Shown piece by piece: positions 53,644 to 63,404 of a DNA stretch of 64,000 bases. The notes beneath the pieces were generated by a model. That model was not told where the DNA came from and searched no databases. It saw only the letters and a program-made list of their open reading frames with translations. How positions within the stretch are numbered: position 1 is the first letter of the stretch; every line of letters starts with the position of its first letter. The position numbers were made by a program, and so were the translations under genes. Origin of the DNA: a bacterium. Its GTDB lineage: Bacteria > CAIWAD01. The stretch is taken from contig JAUXWS010000064.1 of the NCBI GenBank assembly GCA_030685015.1, positions 1 to 64,000 of the forward strand, in the 5' to 3' direction.

Positions 53644-54732
53644 ATGTCCCCTGCCCCGGCCGCCCCGCGCCCCTGCCTGCCTCCGCCCCGATCGGGCGGC
53701 GAGGCGGGAGACCCCCGCGCCCACGACTGGTCCGCCGTGCTGAGCTGGCTGGAGGAGGGGCGGGGCTTCCTGCTAACCACCCACGTCCATCCGGACGCCG
53801 ACGGCCTGGGCAGCCTGGCCGCCCTGGCCCAGGCCCTGCAGGAGAAAGGCCGCCGCACCGTCATCCTGCTGCCGACGCCCATGCAGGAGAACTGCCGTTT
53901 CCTCTTCGAGGGCTGCGCCGGCCAGATCTGGCAGGGTGAGGACGTGGCGCGGGCCGACCTGGAGGGCGTGGATCGCGCTGTCATCCTGGATGTCTCCAGC
54001 CTGGGCCGCGTGGGAGCGGTGGCCGCCCTGATCGAGGCCCGTCGCCTGCCCACCCTCGTGCTGGATCATCACCTGGCCAACGACCTGGCCGGGCTGAGCG
54101 CCGTCTTTCCCGGCCTGAGCAGCACGGGAGAAGTGGTGGCCGCCCTGCTGGCCGCCTGGGGGGTGCGTCCCGGTCCCGCCATGGCCCAGGCCCTCTATGC
54201 CGCGCTGACCACCGACACGGGCGGCTTCGCCTTCAGCAGCACGACGGGGGATACCCTGGAGCTGGCCGCCGCCCTGGTGCGGGCCGGCGCCCGTCCTGAG
54301 CGGGTCCATGCCGAACTGGACCAGAACCACCCGCCGGAGCGCTACGACCTGCTGGCCCTCTTCCTGGCCTCGCGGCGCTCCCATGCCGGGGGCCGCCTGC
54401 TGGAGTTCGCCCTGACCCGCGAGATGCTGGCCCGCAGCGGCGCCACGCGGGAGGACAGCGACGGCTTCGCCAACCTTGGGCTCAGCATCCGCGGTTGCCA
54501 GATGTGCATCGTCCTCTGTGAGCTGGACGACGGGGCGGCCAAGGTCAACCTGCGCTGCGTGGCCCCGCGCGACGCCGCCGCCATCGCCCTGGCCTTGGGC
54601 GGCGGCGGGCACCGCTACGCCGCCGGCGCCACGGTCCGGCAGGAGGCCGGCCTGCGCGAGCAGGTGCTGGCCCTGGCCCTGGCCCAGTTCGATGACGAGG
54701 CGGGGCCGGCCGGCCGGGTGGCGACCGCATGA
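53644..54732 (+). CDS. nrnA: DHH-family phosphoesterase, NrnA-like
   Basis: 362 residues. It has DHH/DHHA1 motifs: THVHPDADGLGSLAALA, VILDVSS, VLDHHLAND, TTDTGGFAFSST, and the C-terminal GGGGHRYAAGA. NrnA degrades nano-RNA and 3'-phosphoadenosine 5'-phosphate; RecJ-like or PAP-phosphatase activity cannot be split by eye. The N-terminal 28 residues (Pro/Arg-rich) are not part of the family. Predicted promoter lies 23 bp upstream. Confidence 0.9.
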   Translation: MSPAPAAPRPCLPPPRSGGEAGDPRAHDWSAVLSWLEEGRGFLLTTHVHPDADGLGSLAALAQALQEKGRRTVILLPTPMQENCRFLFEGCAGQIWQGEDVARADLEGVDRAVILDVSSLGRVGAVAALIEARRLPTLVLDHHLANDLAGLSAVFPGLSSTGEVVAALLAAWGVRPGPAMAQALYAALTTDTGGFAFSSTTGDTLELAAALVRAGARPERVHAELDQNHPPERYDLLALFLASRRSHAGGRLLEFALTREMLARSGATREDSDGFANLGLSIRGCQMCIVLCELDDGAAKVNLRCVAPRDAAAIALALGGGGHRYAAGATVRQEAGLREQVLALALAQFDDEAGPAGRVATA

Positions 54733-54844
54733 GACCGCCCCGCCCTGCATCGCCCGCGTCCCGGGTCCGCGTCGACCCGCCCGGGCGCTCATCCGCCCGC
54801 CGCGGCCAACCATCGTGTCCATTCGTGTCCAGGAAGGAGCGCGC

Positions 54845-56743
54845 ATGCCGCGCCTGATTGAGAGCATCGCTTCGCCCGCCGACCTGCGCGCCCTGCCCGA
54901 GGACCGTCTGGATGTGGTCTGCCGCGAGCTGCGCGAATTCGTCATCGAGGTCATCACCCAGGTGGGCGGCCATCTGGGCGCCAGCCTGGGCGTGGTCGAG
55001 CTGACCGTGGCCCTGCACCGCGTCTTCGAGACGCCCCGCGACGTGCTGGTCTGGGATGTGGGCCACCAGGCCTATATCCACAAGCTGCTGACGGGCCGGC
55101 GCACGCGCTTCGCCACCATCCGCCAGTACCGCGGGCTGTCGGGTTTCCTCAAGCGCAGCGAGTCGGAGCACGACCAGTTCGGCGCCGGCCACGCCTCCAC
55201 CTCCATCTCGGCCGCTCTGGGCTTCGCCGAGGCCGCCCACCACCTGGGCCAGCAGCGGCACGTGGCTGCCATCATCGGCGACGGCTCCATGACGGGCGGC
55301 CTGGCGATGGAGGCCCTCAACAACGCCGGCATCAGCCAGCGGGACCTGCTGGTCATCCTCAACGACAACACCCTGTCCATCAGCCCCAACGTCGGCGCCC
55401 TCTCCCGCACCTTCACCGAGATGACGACCAGTCCGCGCCTCAACCGCCTGCGCGACCAGGTGTGGGAGGCCCTGGGCCGCCTGCCCGACAGCACCAGCCG
55501 CCGCGCCCGCGAGCTGGGCCGCCGCCTCGAGGAGAGCCTCCACTCCATGGTGACGCCCGGCCTCCTCTTCAACGAGTTCGGCTTCCGCTACTTCGGGCCG
55601 GTGGACGGCCACGACCTGCCCGGGCTGATCCGCATCCTGGAGCGCCTCAAGCAGATCCGCGGGCCGCGCCTCCTGCACGTCCTCACCGTCAAGGGCAAGG
55701 GCCTCGAAGTGGCGGAAAAGGATCCGGTGAAATACCACGGGGTGGGCGGCAAGCTGACCGACACGGGGGACATCCCCGCGCCACCGCCCCCGCCGGACCG
55801 GCCCACCGCCCCGGCCTACCAGTCCCTCGTGCCGAGGATCCTGGCGCCCATCGCCCGCCGCGACAAGCGCCTGGTGGCCATCACGGCGGCCATGGCCGAG
55901 GGGACGGGCCTGGCCGAGTTCGCCCGCCAGTTCCCGGAGCGCTGCTATGACGTGGGCATCGCCGAGGGCCATGGCGTCACCTTCGCGGCGGGTCTGGCCG
56001 CCGCAGGCATGCGACCGGTGGTGTGCATCTATTCCACCTTCCTGCAGCGCGCGGTGGACAGCATCGTGCACGACGTGGCCCTCCAACATCTGCCCGTCCT
56101 CTTCCTGCTGGACCGGGCCGGGCTGGTGGGAGCGGATGGACCCACCCACCACGGCACGCTGGACATCGCCTACCTGTCCATGGTGCCAGGCATGGTGGTG
56201 GCGGCCCCGGCCGACGGCAACGAGCTGCATGACCTGGTGGCCACCGCCCTGGCCCATGAGGGCGGCCCCTTCGCCATCCGCTACCCCAAGGACAACAGTT
56301 TCTGCTGGGAGGCGGAGCGCGCCCCCCGGCTTCTGCCCCTGGGCAGTTGGAGCCAGCTCCGGCCCGGCGACGGCCCTGTGCTGGTGGCCACCGGCGCCAT
56401 GGTGCGGGAGGCCCTCGAGGCGGCGGACCTGCTCGCCGCCCGTGGCGTGGATTGTGGCGTGGTCAACGCCCGCTTCATCAAGCCCATGGACACGGCCCTG
56501 CTCGACCAGCTGGCCCGGCACGCCGGCCCGCTCTATGCGGTGGAGGAGGGCGCCGTCCTCAACGGCTTCGGCGCCATGCTCCGACAGGAACTGGCCGCCC
56601 GCGGCCATGCCGGCCGCCTGACAAGCCTGGGCCTGCCCGACGACTGGGTGGAGCATGGCGAACGCCGCATCCTGCTCCACACGGTGGGCCTGACCGGCGA
56701 CGATCTGGCCAAGCGGGTGGCGAAGGATCTCGGCCTGGCATGA
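54845..56743 (+). CDS. dxs: 1-deoxy-D-xylulose-5-phosphate synthase
   Basis: 632 residues, standard length. It condenses pyruvate and glyceraldehyde-3-phosphate, using thiamine diphosphate, at the start of the MEP isoprenoid route. Motifs: GGHLGASLGVVELTVALH, WDVGHQAYIHKLLTGRR, IGDGSMTGGLAMEALNNAG with NDNTLSISPNVGAL, DVGIAEGHGVTFAAGLA, and RAGLVGADGPTHHGTLDIAYL. Strong ribosome site (aaggagcgc). ispH, the last enzyme of the path, follows. Confidence 0.97.
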   Translation: MPRLIESIASPADLRALPEDRLDVVCRELREFVIEVITQVGGHLGASLGVVELTVALHRVFETPRDVLVWDVGHQAYIHKLLTGRRTRFATIRQYRGLSGFLKRSESEHDQFGAGHASTSISAALGFAEAAHHLGQQRHVAAIIGDGSMTGGLAMEALNNAGISQRDLLVILNDNTLSISPNVGALSRTFTEMTTSPRLNRLRDQVWEALGRLPDSTSRRARELGRRLEESLHSMVTPGLLFNEFGFRYFGPVDGHDLPGLIRILERLKQIRGPRLLHVLTVKGKGLEVAEKDPVKYHGVGGKLTDTGDIPAPPPPPDRPTAPAYQSLVPRILAPIARRDKRLVAITAAMAEGTGLAEFARQFPERCYDVGIAEGHGVTFAAGLAAAGMRPVVCIYSTFLQRAVDSIVHDVALQHLPVLFLLDRAGLVGADGPTHHGTLDIAYLSMVPGMVVAAPADGNELHDLVATALAHEGGPFAIRYPKDNSFCWEAERAPRLLPLGSWSQLRPGDGPVLVATGAMVREALEAADLLAARGVDCGVVNARFIKPMDTALLDQLARHAGPLYAVEEGAVLNGFGAMLRQELAARGHAGRLTSLGLPDDWVEHGERRILLHTVGLTGDDLAKRVAKDLGLA

Positions 56744-56746
56744 GGG

Positions 56747-56895
56747 GATCGGGATCGTCATCCGGATCGCTATCGGGATCGGTATCGGTATCGGTATCGA
56801 CCCCCGATCCGCGGGGCGAGCGGTGTTGGAAGCGGGACTGGTGTGAGTCCCAAGGCCAGGGTTGATTCGATATCGATATCGATATCGATATCGAT
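56747..56895. repeat. Short tandem repeats (GGTATC and TCGATA type) between dxs and ispH
   Basis: At 56747-56800, degenerate six-base units (GGATCG, GGTATC) are repeated; at 56867-56895 TCGATA is repeated 4.8 times with no error. The second block is self-complementary and could form a hairpin or cruciform. It lies 46 bp before the likely ispH ATG. Repeat number could vary between strains. Confidence 0.85.
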
Positions 56896-56940
56896 GAGTT
56901 GCTCATAGCGATGCCCCGGAAGGGGAGAAAGCAGGGAGGC

Positions 56941-57849
56941 ATGATCATCCATCTTGCCCGCGAGGCGGGCTTCTGCTTCGGGGTCGAGCGGGCCATCGAC
57001 ATGGTCCAGGCGGCGCGGGAGAGCGCGCCGGAGCGTCCCATCGACATCCTGAACGAGATTGTGCACAACCGGCACGTCATCGATGACTTCGCCCGCCAGG
57101 ACGTGCGCAGCGTCAACTCGGTGGATGGATCGCGGGACGGCATCTTCGTCATCAGCGCCCACGGTGTCAGCCCGGAGGTTGTCAAGGAGGCCCACCAGCG
57201 CGGACTGGAGGTGCTGGACGTCACCTGCCCGCTGGTGACCAAGATCCACCGCACGGCGGAGAAGCTGGTGCGGCAGGGCTACGAGGTGCTGCTCCTGGGC
57301 GACGAGGGCCATGACGAGGTGGAGGGCGTGCTGGGCGTGGCCCCGGCCCACATCCACCGCATCCGCCAGCCGGAGGAGGCGGCGGACCTGCCCTCCTGGG
57401 AGAGGGTGGCGCTGGTCTCCCAGACGACCCAGGGCATGGCCGAATTCGACCGGATGGAGGAGGCCCTGCGCCGGCGCTTCCCGCACATCGAAGTGCACAA
57501 CACGATCTGCCACGCCACGGAGCAGCGCCAGGAGGCCATCGTCGAGCTGGCCCGGGAAGCCGAGGCGGTGATCGTGGTGGGTTCCGCCAACAGCGCCAAC
57601 GCCTGCCGGCTGCGCGACATCGCCGCCGACATGGGACGTCCGGCCTGGCTGATCGAGGATGAAAGCGGCCTGGAGGCGGACTGGGTCCGGGGCCGCCGGG
57701 TGGTGGGGGTGTCGGCGGGGGCGTCGACGCCGGACAAATTGATCCGCGGCGTGATCGAACGGCTGGAAAGCCTGGGCGGCACGCTGCGGCCATTGCCGGG
57801 ACAGGACCTGGGCCGCATTCGGCCAGGCCTGGCTTCGGCCGCCAACTAA
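56941..57849 (+). CDS. ispH: 4-hydroxy-3-methylbut-2-enyl diphosphate reductase
   Basis: 302 residues from ATG 56941, chosen because the family begins IHLAxxAGFCFGV; TTG 56899 and ATG 56911 are in frame but add odd residues. The 4Fe-4S cysteines are Cys12 (GFCFGVERA), Cys96 (DVTCPLVTKIH) and Cys190 (TICHATEQRQ). SAHGVSP and EVEGVLG fit. IspH makes IPP and DMAPP, closing the MEP pathway begun by Dxs. Confidence 0.95.
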   Translation: MIIHLAREAGFCFGVERAIDMVQAARESAPERPIDILNEIVHNRHVIDDFARQDVRSVNSVDGSRDGIFVISAHGVSPEVVKEAHQRGLEVLDVTCPLVTKIHRTAEKLVRQGYEVLLLGDEGHDEVEGVLGVAPAHIHRIRQPEEAADLPSWERVALVSQTTQGMAEFDRMEEALRRRFPHIEVHNTICHATEQRQEAIVELAREAEAVIVVGSANSANACRLRDIAADMGRPAWLIEDESGLEADWVRGRRVVGVSAGASTPDKLIRGVIERLESLGGTLRPLPGQDLGRIRPGLASAAN

Positions 57850-59354
57850 TGGGGGATTTTGTGGAGATACGTGCCCGCAAAGGCTCGCTGGCCACCTTGA
57901 AGACAGAACTCTACGTCCTGGGCCTCTTCAAGGGGGAAGCTCTCTTTGGCGATGTGGCCGTCCTGGCCGCGCACTTTCCGCTGGAGGCGGCCCTCCAGCA
58001 TGACTTCAAGGGCGAGAAGGGGGAACAACTCCTCCTTCTGCCCACGGGCGCCTGCCCCGTGCGGCGCGTGCTGCTGCTGGGTCTGGGCGAGCGCGGGAAG
58101 TTCTCGCTGAAGGCGGCCACCGAGATCTACGGCGGCCTCATGCTGTCGCTGCGGGAGAAGAGCTTCCGTGACGCGGTGGTGGAATTCCCCCTGCTCGAGG
58201 AGGACGGGCCCGTCCCGGCGGACCTGGCCCTGGCGCTGGGTCGCGCCCTCAAGGTGGGCAGTTGGAGATTCGAGCGCTACAAGAGCAAGCCCAAGACAAG
58301 CACGCTGGCCAACCTGGCCCTGCGGGCCGGCGAGCAGCCGGCCAAGCCCCTCACCGACGCCTTCCTGCGCGGCGCCCTCATCGGCGAAGGGGTCAACCAC
58401 GCCCGCGACCTGGCCCAGGAGCCGGGCAACACCGTGACGCCGGGATTTCTGGCGGACAACGCCCGCGCCATCGCCGCCGCCTCGGGGGGCAAGGTCAAGA
58501 CCCGCGTGCTGGGCGAGGCCCAGTTGCGGAAGCTTGGGGCCGGCGGCATCCTGGCGGTGGGGCAGGGCAGCCGCGAGGAGAGCCGCCTCATCGCCCTGGA
58601 GTACCGCTGCGGCAAGCCCAAGGCGCGGCGCCTGGCTTTCATCGGGAAGGGCATCACCTTCGACTCGGGCGGCATCAGCATCAAGCCCTCCGCCCAGATG
58701 GAGGAGATGAAGTACGACATGTGCGGAGCCGCCGCCGTGCTGGGTCTTTTCCAGGTGATCGCCCGCCTGGCGCCCGGCGTCGACGTGCTGGGCGTCATCC
58801 CGGCCGCCGAGAACCTGCCCGACGGCCAGGCCTACAAGCCGGGGGACATCATCCGCCTGCTGTGCGGCAAGACGGTGGAAGTGGTCAACACGGACGCCGA
58901 GGGGCGCCTCCTGCTCTGCGACGCCCTCAGCTGGGCCGAGCGCACCTTCCAGCCCGACGCCATGGTGGACCTCGCCACCCTGACCGGCGCCGTGCTCATC
59001 TGCCTGGGCCATGAGATGAGCGCCGTCCTGGGCAACGATCCGGCCATGGTCGAGGCCGTGGTGGACGCCGGCAGCCGCTCGGGCGACGTGTGCTGGCCCC
59101 TGCCCCTGGCCGAGGACTACAAGGCGATGGTCAAGTCGCCGGTGGCCGACATCCGCAACAGCACCAACACGCGGGAGGCGGGCACCATCACCGCCGCCTG
59201 CTTCCTGAACGAGGCGGTGTCCGAGGAGACGCCCTGGGCGCACATCGACATCGCGGGGACGGCCTGGGTGGCGAAAAAGGCCGGCTATCCGGCCGGACCC
59301 ACCGGCGTGGGCGTCCACCTGCTGGCGGAGTTGCTGGACACCTTCGCCGGATAA
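57849..59354 (+). CDS. pepA: Leucyl aminopeptidase (M17)
   Basis: 501 residues. The M17 catalytic domain is clear: LAFIGKGITFDSGGISIKPS, YDMCGAAAVLGLFQVIARL, VNTDAEGRLLLCDALSWAE (the family signature), and ATLTGAVLICLGHEMSAV. The N-terminal domain (to about 170) suits hexameric PepA. It removes N-terminal residues using two metal ions. Starts one base into the ispH stop; an in-frame GTG at 57861 is possible. A strong terminator follows. Confidence 0.95.
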   Translation: MGDFVEIRARKGSLATLKTELYVLGLFKGEALFGDVAVLAAHFPLEAALQHDFKGEKGEQLLLLPTGACPVRRVLLLGLGERGKFSLKAATEIYGGLMLSLREKSFRDAVVEFPLLEEDGPVPADLALALGRALKVGSWRFERYKSKPKTSTLANLALRAGEQPAKPLTDAFLRGALIGEGVNHARDLAQEPGNTVTPGFLADNARAIAAASGGKVKTRVLGEAQLRKLGAGGILAVGQGSREESRLIALEYRCGKPKARRLAFIGKGITFDSGGISIKPSAQMEEMKYDMCGAAAVLGLFQVIARLAPGVDVLGVIPAAENLPDGQAYKPGDIIRLLCGKTVEVVNTDAEGRLLLCDALSWAERTFQPDAMVDLATLTGAVLICLGHEMSAVLGNDPAMVEAVVDAGSRSGDVCWPLPLAEDYKAMVKSPVADIRNSTNTREAGTITAACFLNEAVSEETPWAHIDIAGTAWVAKKAGYPAGPTGVGVHLLAELLDTFAG

Positions 59355-59439
59355 GGCGCCGGCAGCGGGGCGGTCGGCCGGTGGATTCGCATGACACTTG
59401 GCCGCGGGTCCTTGTCCATCCTCCCCGTCGTCACGGGAG

Positions 59440-59465
59440 GCGCCCGCCTTGGCGGGCGCTTTGTT
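59440..59465 (+). terminator. Intrinsic terminator after pepA
   Basis: Nine-bp perfect stem (GCGCCCGCC, 59440-59448; GGCGGGCGC, 59451-59459) followed by TTTGTT. It ends the dxs-ispH-pepA unit and separates it from nadA. Confidence 0.9.
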
Positions 59466-59493
59466 CCCTGTCACAGGAGAAAGGAGGCCGCGC

Positions 59494-60570
59494 ATGGCGC
59501 GGCAACGTCAGACCCTTCCCGACGCGTGGCTGGGGCTGGACCCCGCCGAGATGACGGCCCGGGTGCGGGCCCACAAGGAGCGGCTGGGCGCCGATCTCTG
59601 CATCCTGGGCCACCACTACCAGAAGCAGGAGGTGATCGAGCTGGCCGACCACCGGGGCGACAGCTACGGCCTGTCCAAGACGGCCGCGGCCCTCGACGCC
59701 CGCTGGATTGTCTTTTGCGGCGTGGAGTTCATGGCGGACAGCGCCCGTCTGCTGGCCCGCGAGGACCAGGTGGTGGTCCATCCCGACACCAGCGCCGGCT
59801 GCCCCATGGCCGACATGGCCGACCAGGCCGGCACCGAGCGCGCCTGGCGGGAGCTGGGGGAGGCGCTGGGCTCGACAAAAGGAGTCATTCCCGTCACCTA
59901 CGTCAACAGCGACGTGGAGACAAAGGCCTTCACCGGCCGCCTGGGCGGCGCCGTCTGCACCAGCTCCAACGCCGGCCGGATCTTCGACTGGGCCCTGTCC
60001 CGCGGCGAGCGCATCTTCTTCTTCCCCGACGAGCATCTGGGTCGCAACACGGCCTTCCACAAGGGATTCCAGGACGAGGAAGTGGCCCTCTGGAACCCGG
60101 CCCTGCCCCTGGGTGGCCTCAGCGCCGACCAGGCGCGCCGCGCCCGCGTCCTGTTGTGGAAGGGCTACTGCCACGTCCACACCCACTTCACCGTGGAGAT
60201 GATCGAAGCGGAGCGGGCCGTGGACCCCGACCTGCAGGTCATCGTCCACCCTGAATGCCGGCGGGAAGTGGTGGCCGCCGCCGACGAGGCGGGCTCCACG
60301 GCCCACATCATCGACTGGTGCCGGGCGCGGGCCCCGGGCAGCCGCATCCGGGTCGGCACCGAGCTGAACCTGGTGCAGCGCCTGCAGCTGGAGAACCCGG
60401 ACAAGGAGATCCGCCCCCTGGACCGCAGCCTCTGTCCCAACATGTGGAAGATCAGCCTCAACGACCTGCTTTGGGTGCTGGACCGCCTGGGCGAGGTCAA
60501 CGTGGTGGAGATCCCGCCCGAGCTGCAGGCCGACGCCCGGCTCGCCCTGGAACGCATGTTGGCCGTGTGA
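59494..60570 (+). CDS. nadA: Quinolinate synthase A
   Basis: 358 residues. NadA makes quinolinate for NAD from iminoaspartate and DHAP. The 4Fe-4S cysteines are Cys155 (AVCTSSNA), Cys255 (HPECR) and Cys314 (LCPNMWKIS). LGHHYQKQEVIELADHRGDS, FCGVEFMADSARLL and SAGCPMADMA complete the fold. ATG 59494 has a strong site (aaaggagg). nadB and nadC are not in the window. It overlaps the PHP gene by four bases. Confidence 0.97.
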   Translation: MARQRQTLPDAWLGLDPAEMTARVRAHKERLGADLCILGHHYQKQEVIELADHRGDSYGLSKTAAALDARWIVFCGVEFMADSARLLAREDQVVVHPDTSAGCPMADMADQAGTERAWRELGEALGSTKGVIPVTYVNSDVETKAFTGRLGGAVCTSSNAGRIFDWALSRGERIFFFPDEHLGRNTAFHKGFQDEEVALWNPALPLGGLSADQARRARVLLWKGYCHVHTHFTVEMIEAERAVDPDLQVIVHPECRREVVAAADEAGSTAHIIDWCRARAPGSRIRVGTELNLVQRLQLENPDKEIRPLDRSLCPNMWKISLNDLLWVLDRLGEVNVVEIPPELQADARLALERMLAV

Positions 60571-61499
60571 TCAGCATCTCCCGCCTGCGGACCGCCGCCG
60601 CCCTGGATCTGCACAGCCATTCCCTGCATTCGGACGGCAGCCTGGCCCCCTGCGAGGTGGCGCGCCGCATGGTGCAGGCCGGTGTGGGAACGGGCGCCCT
60701 CAGCGACCATGACACCATGGCCGGTGTGCCCGAGTTCGGGCGTGAGGCCGCCCGCCACGGCATGAAATGCCTGCCCGCCGTCGAGCTGACCTGCGCCTGC
60801 GCCGAGCTGCTCCCCCTCCGCGACGAGGAGACCCGCCGCCGGGAGGCGGCGAGGGAGGCCGGGCGCACCCCGGCGCCGGCCCCCACCGGCCCGGTGGAGG
60901 TCCATCTGCTTGTCTACGGTATTCCTCCCGGCCAGGCCGAACTTGAGGAGTTGATGGCCCGCATCCGCGCCATGCGCCGGGGCCGGGTGGCGGCCATGGC
61001 CGCCCGCTTGGCCGAGCTGGGCCTGCCCCTGGACCTCTCCCCCCTGGCGGCGCGGCTGGAGACGGGCAGCGTGGGCCGGCCCCACCTGGCCCGCCTGCTT
61101 GTGGCGGAGGGACGGACCGCCTCCATCAACGAGTCCTTCCAGAAGTGGCTGGCCGATGGCCGCCCCGCCTGGCTGCCCAAGCAGCTGCCCGAGCTGCGCG
61201 AGGCCCTGCGCCTGGCCCAGGGCCTGGGCGGCGTGGCCATCGCCGCCCACCCGGGCAAGACCCTGCCCCCCGGCGCCGCCCTCACGCTGATCGACCTGGG
61301 GGTGGATGGGCTGGAGGCGCGCCATCCCAGCCATCGCGCCGCCATGGTGCAGGAACTCCACGACCTCTGCCGCCGCAACCGGCTCTCCGCCTCGGCGGGC
61401 AGCGACTTCCATGACCCGCGCCTGGGCCGCTACCATGCGCCGCTGTGGCGGCCAGCCGATGTGGGAGGGCGGCTCCAGGACCTGCTCGCCGCCTTGTGA
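60567..61499 (+). CDS. PHP domain metal-dependent phosphoesterase
   Basis: 310 residues from GTG 60567 overlapping nadA. PHP motifs: LDLHSHSLHSDGSL, GALSDHDTMAGVPEF, AVELTCA, GVAIAAHPGKT and SAGSDFHDPRLG, giving a trinuclear metal site. The group holds YciV/RNase AM (5'-3' exonuclease, AMP phosphatase). An insert rich in Arg/Glu/Pro (about residues 75-100) is unusual. Coupling with nadA has no clear reason. Confidence 0.9.
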   Translation: MISISRLRTAAALDLHSHSLHSDGSLAPCEVARRMVQAGVGTGALSDHDTMAGVPEFGREAARHGMKCLPAVELTCACAELLPLRDEETRRREAAREAGRTPAPAPTGPVEVHLLVYGIPPGQAELEELMARIRAMRRGRVAAMAARLAELGLPLDLSPLAARLETGSVGRPHLARLLVAEGRTASINESFQKWLADGRPAWLPKQLPELREALRLAQGLGGVAIAAHPGKTLPPGAALTLIDLGVDGLEARHPSHRAAMVQELHDLCRRNRLSASAGSDFHDPRLGRYHAPLWRPADVGGRLQDLLAAL

Positions 61500-61806
61500 G
61501 GATGAAGATATGTCGGTATACTACTTGTAGAATTCAGGGATAATAGCTTAGGATCAATAAAGACATTATAATGTGTCAAAATGATTCATTGTTGTTTTCG
61601 CAGTTTGAGTTATTGACTGATATTTAACAGGAAATAAAATCATTACCTATAGATCCTTACTTGTTTATGATGACAACCAAGGTGGTCCCGGATCGCCCGT
61701 GGGGGACCGTCCCTGATTACTACCTTGCGCCCCGCGCCCCCGGCCGTGATGCGGCGGCGCCCTCCGGCCCCCAGGGCGGCCGGCGACAAGGAAAGGACAC
61801 TCACCC
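61500..61806 (+). other. AT-rich intergenic stretch and rny promoter box
   Basis: 307 bp without a gene. Bases 61500-61680 are roughly 30 percent GC. ACATTATAATGT (61563-61574) is a perfect 12-bp palindrome containing TATAAT. The last part returns to high GC and holds the recurrent box CTACCTTGCGCCC at 61720-61732, 75 bp before rny. The long AT-rich part could be a control region or a remnant of transferred DNA. Confidence 0.6.
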
Positions 61807-63345
61807 ATGACGGATTGGATGTATTGCCTGCTGGCCTTCCTGGCGGGCGGTGGGCTGGCGGCCGCTCTCATCCTGACCCTCCAGCGGCAGCGGGGCCGGG
61901 CGGGCGACGAGATCCTCGCCCAGGCGCGCCAGGAGGCGGAGACCCTGCGCAAGCAGGCCCTGGTCAATGCCCGGGAGGAGTGGCTGGTCAAGGAGAACCG
62001 GCGCAAGGCCGACCTCAAACAGCGCGAGAAGAAGCTGCAGCAGAAGGAGCAGCAGCTTAAGGGCCATGAGGCGGAGATCCGCGGTTCGCAGAAGGCCGTC
62101 CAGGATCTGGAGATGGAACTCACCCTCAAGGCCAAGATGCTGGACCACAAGGAGGAGGAGCAGAAGTCCCTCAAGGACGAGCTGAAGCTCCGCCTCGAGG
62201 AGGTCCAGCACCGGCTGGAGGCCGTCTCCGGGCTGACGATGGAGGAGGCCCGCCGCCAGGTGCTGGAGCAGGCCGAGCAGCGCTACGAGAGCGAGGCGGC
62301 CCAGCTGGCGGCGGAGATCAAGGGGCAGGCCCGCGAGAACGCCTCACGCGAGGCGCGGGAGGTGATTGTCACCACCATCGAGAAGATGGCGGCCGACGCC
62401 ACCAGCGAGGCGACGATCAAGGAGGTCGAGATCCCCAACAACCGTATCAAGGGCATGGTGATCGGCCGGGAAGGCCGCAACATCAAGTCCTTCGAGGCGA
62501 TCACGGGGACGAAGATCATCGTCGACGAGACACCGGACACCATCGTCATCTCCTGCTTCGATCCAGTGCGGCGGGAGATCGCCCGCCAGGCCCTCGACAC
62601 CCTGATCAAGACGCGCAACTTCAGCCCGCGCACCATCCAGGACGCCGTGACCAAGGCCACGCGCACGGTGGAGAACATCATGAACGAGGCGGCGGGCAAG
62701 GTGCTCAAGGACCTGCGTCTGAGCGTCCACCCCGACCTCAAGCGCATGCTGGGCCGCCTGCGCTTCCGCACCAGCTACGGCCAGAACGTGCTCGACCACA
62801 GCCGCGAGGTGGCGCGCATCGCCGGCAGCCTGGCCGCCGAGCTGGGCCTGGACGTGATGCTGGCCAAGCGGGCCGGCCTGCTCCACGACGTGGGCAAGGC
62901 CGACTCCAACGGCAGCGACCGCAGCCACGTGGCCATCGGCGTCGAAGTATGCAAGCGGGTGCGCGAGCATCCCATCGTCATCAACTCGGTGATGGCCCAC
63001 CACAACGAGGCGCCGCCCATCGATCCCATCAGCGAACTGGTGACAGCGGCGGACATCATCTCCAGCTCCCGGCCGGGTGTGCGGCGGGACAGCGTGGACA
63101 GCTACACGCGCCGCGTGGAGATGCTGGAGGGAATCGCCGGAGGCTTCCCGGGCGTGCATCGAGTCTACGCCCTCTACGCCGGTCGCGAGATCCGCGTTGT
63201 GGCCGAGTCGGCCCGCGTGGACGACGCCATGAGCGAGAAGCTCTCCAGCGACATCGCCGAGAAGATCTCCCAGGACATGCAGTTCCCGGGGCAGATCAAG
63301 GTGGTCGTCATCCGCGAGTCCCGCGCCGTGGCCACGGCCGTCTAG
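61807..63345 (+). CDS. rny: Ribonuclease Y
   Basis: 512 residues. N-terminal membrane anchor (YCLLAFLAGGGLAAALILTL), a long Glu/Lys/Gln coiled coil (about 35-180), KH domain (EIPNNRIKGMVIGREGRNIKSFEAITG), and HD domain (LLHDVGKADSNGSDRSHVAIG with His360-Asp361). RNase Y starts mRNA decay at the inner membrane in bacteria that lack RNase E or have both. All family parts are intact. Confidence 0.97.
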   Translation: MTDWMYCLLAFLAGGGLAAALILTLQRQRGRAGDEILAQARQEAETLRKQALVNAREEWLVKENRRKADLKQREKKLQQKEQQLKGHEAEIRGSQKAVQDLEMELTLKAKMLDHKEEEQKSLKDELKLRLEEVQHRLEAVSGLTMEEARRQVLEQAEQRYESEAAQLAAEIKGQARENASREAREVIVTTIEKMAADATSEATIKEVEIPNNRIKGMVIGREGRNIKSFEAITGTKIIVDETPDTIVISCFDPVRREIARQALDTLIKTRNFSPRTIQDAVTKATRTVENIMNEAAGKVLKDLRLSVHPDLKRMLGRLRFRTSYGQNVLDHSREVARIAGSLAAELGLDVMLAKRAGLLHDVGKADSNGSDRSHVAIGVEVCKRVREHPIVINSVMAHHNEAPPIDPISELVTAADIISSSRPGVRRDSVDSYTRRVEMLEGIAGGFPGVHRVYALYAGREIRVVAESARVDDAMSEKLSSDIAEKISQDMQFPGQIKVVVIRESRAVATAV

Positions 63346-63404
63346 CGGCTTGGCGGGCTGGGCGCCGGGAGCGGCCGTCCCGTCATCATGAAGGGGGAAC
63401 TCAG

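Noticed and set aside
61516-61533. Tiny frame MSVYYL after the PHP gene
   Set aside because: Six codons in an AT-rich spacer; no support beyond a chance ribosome site.
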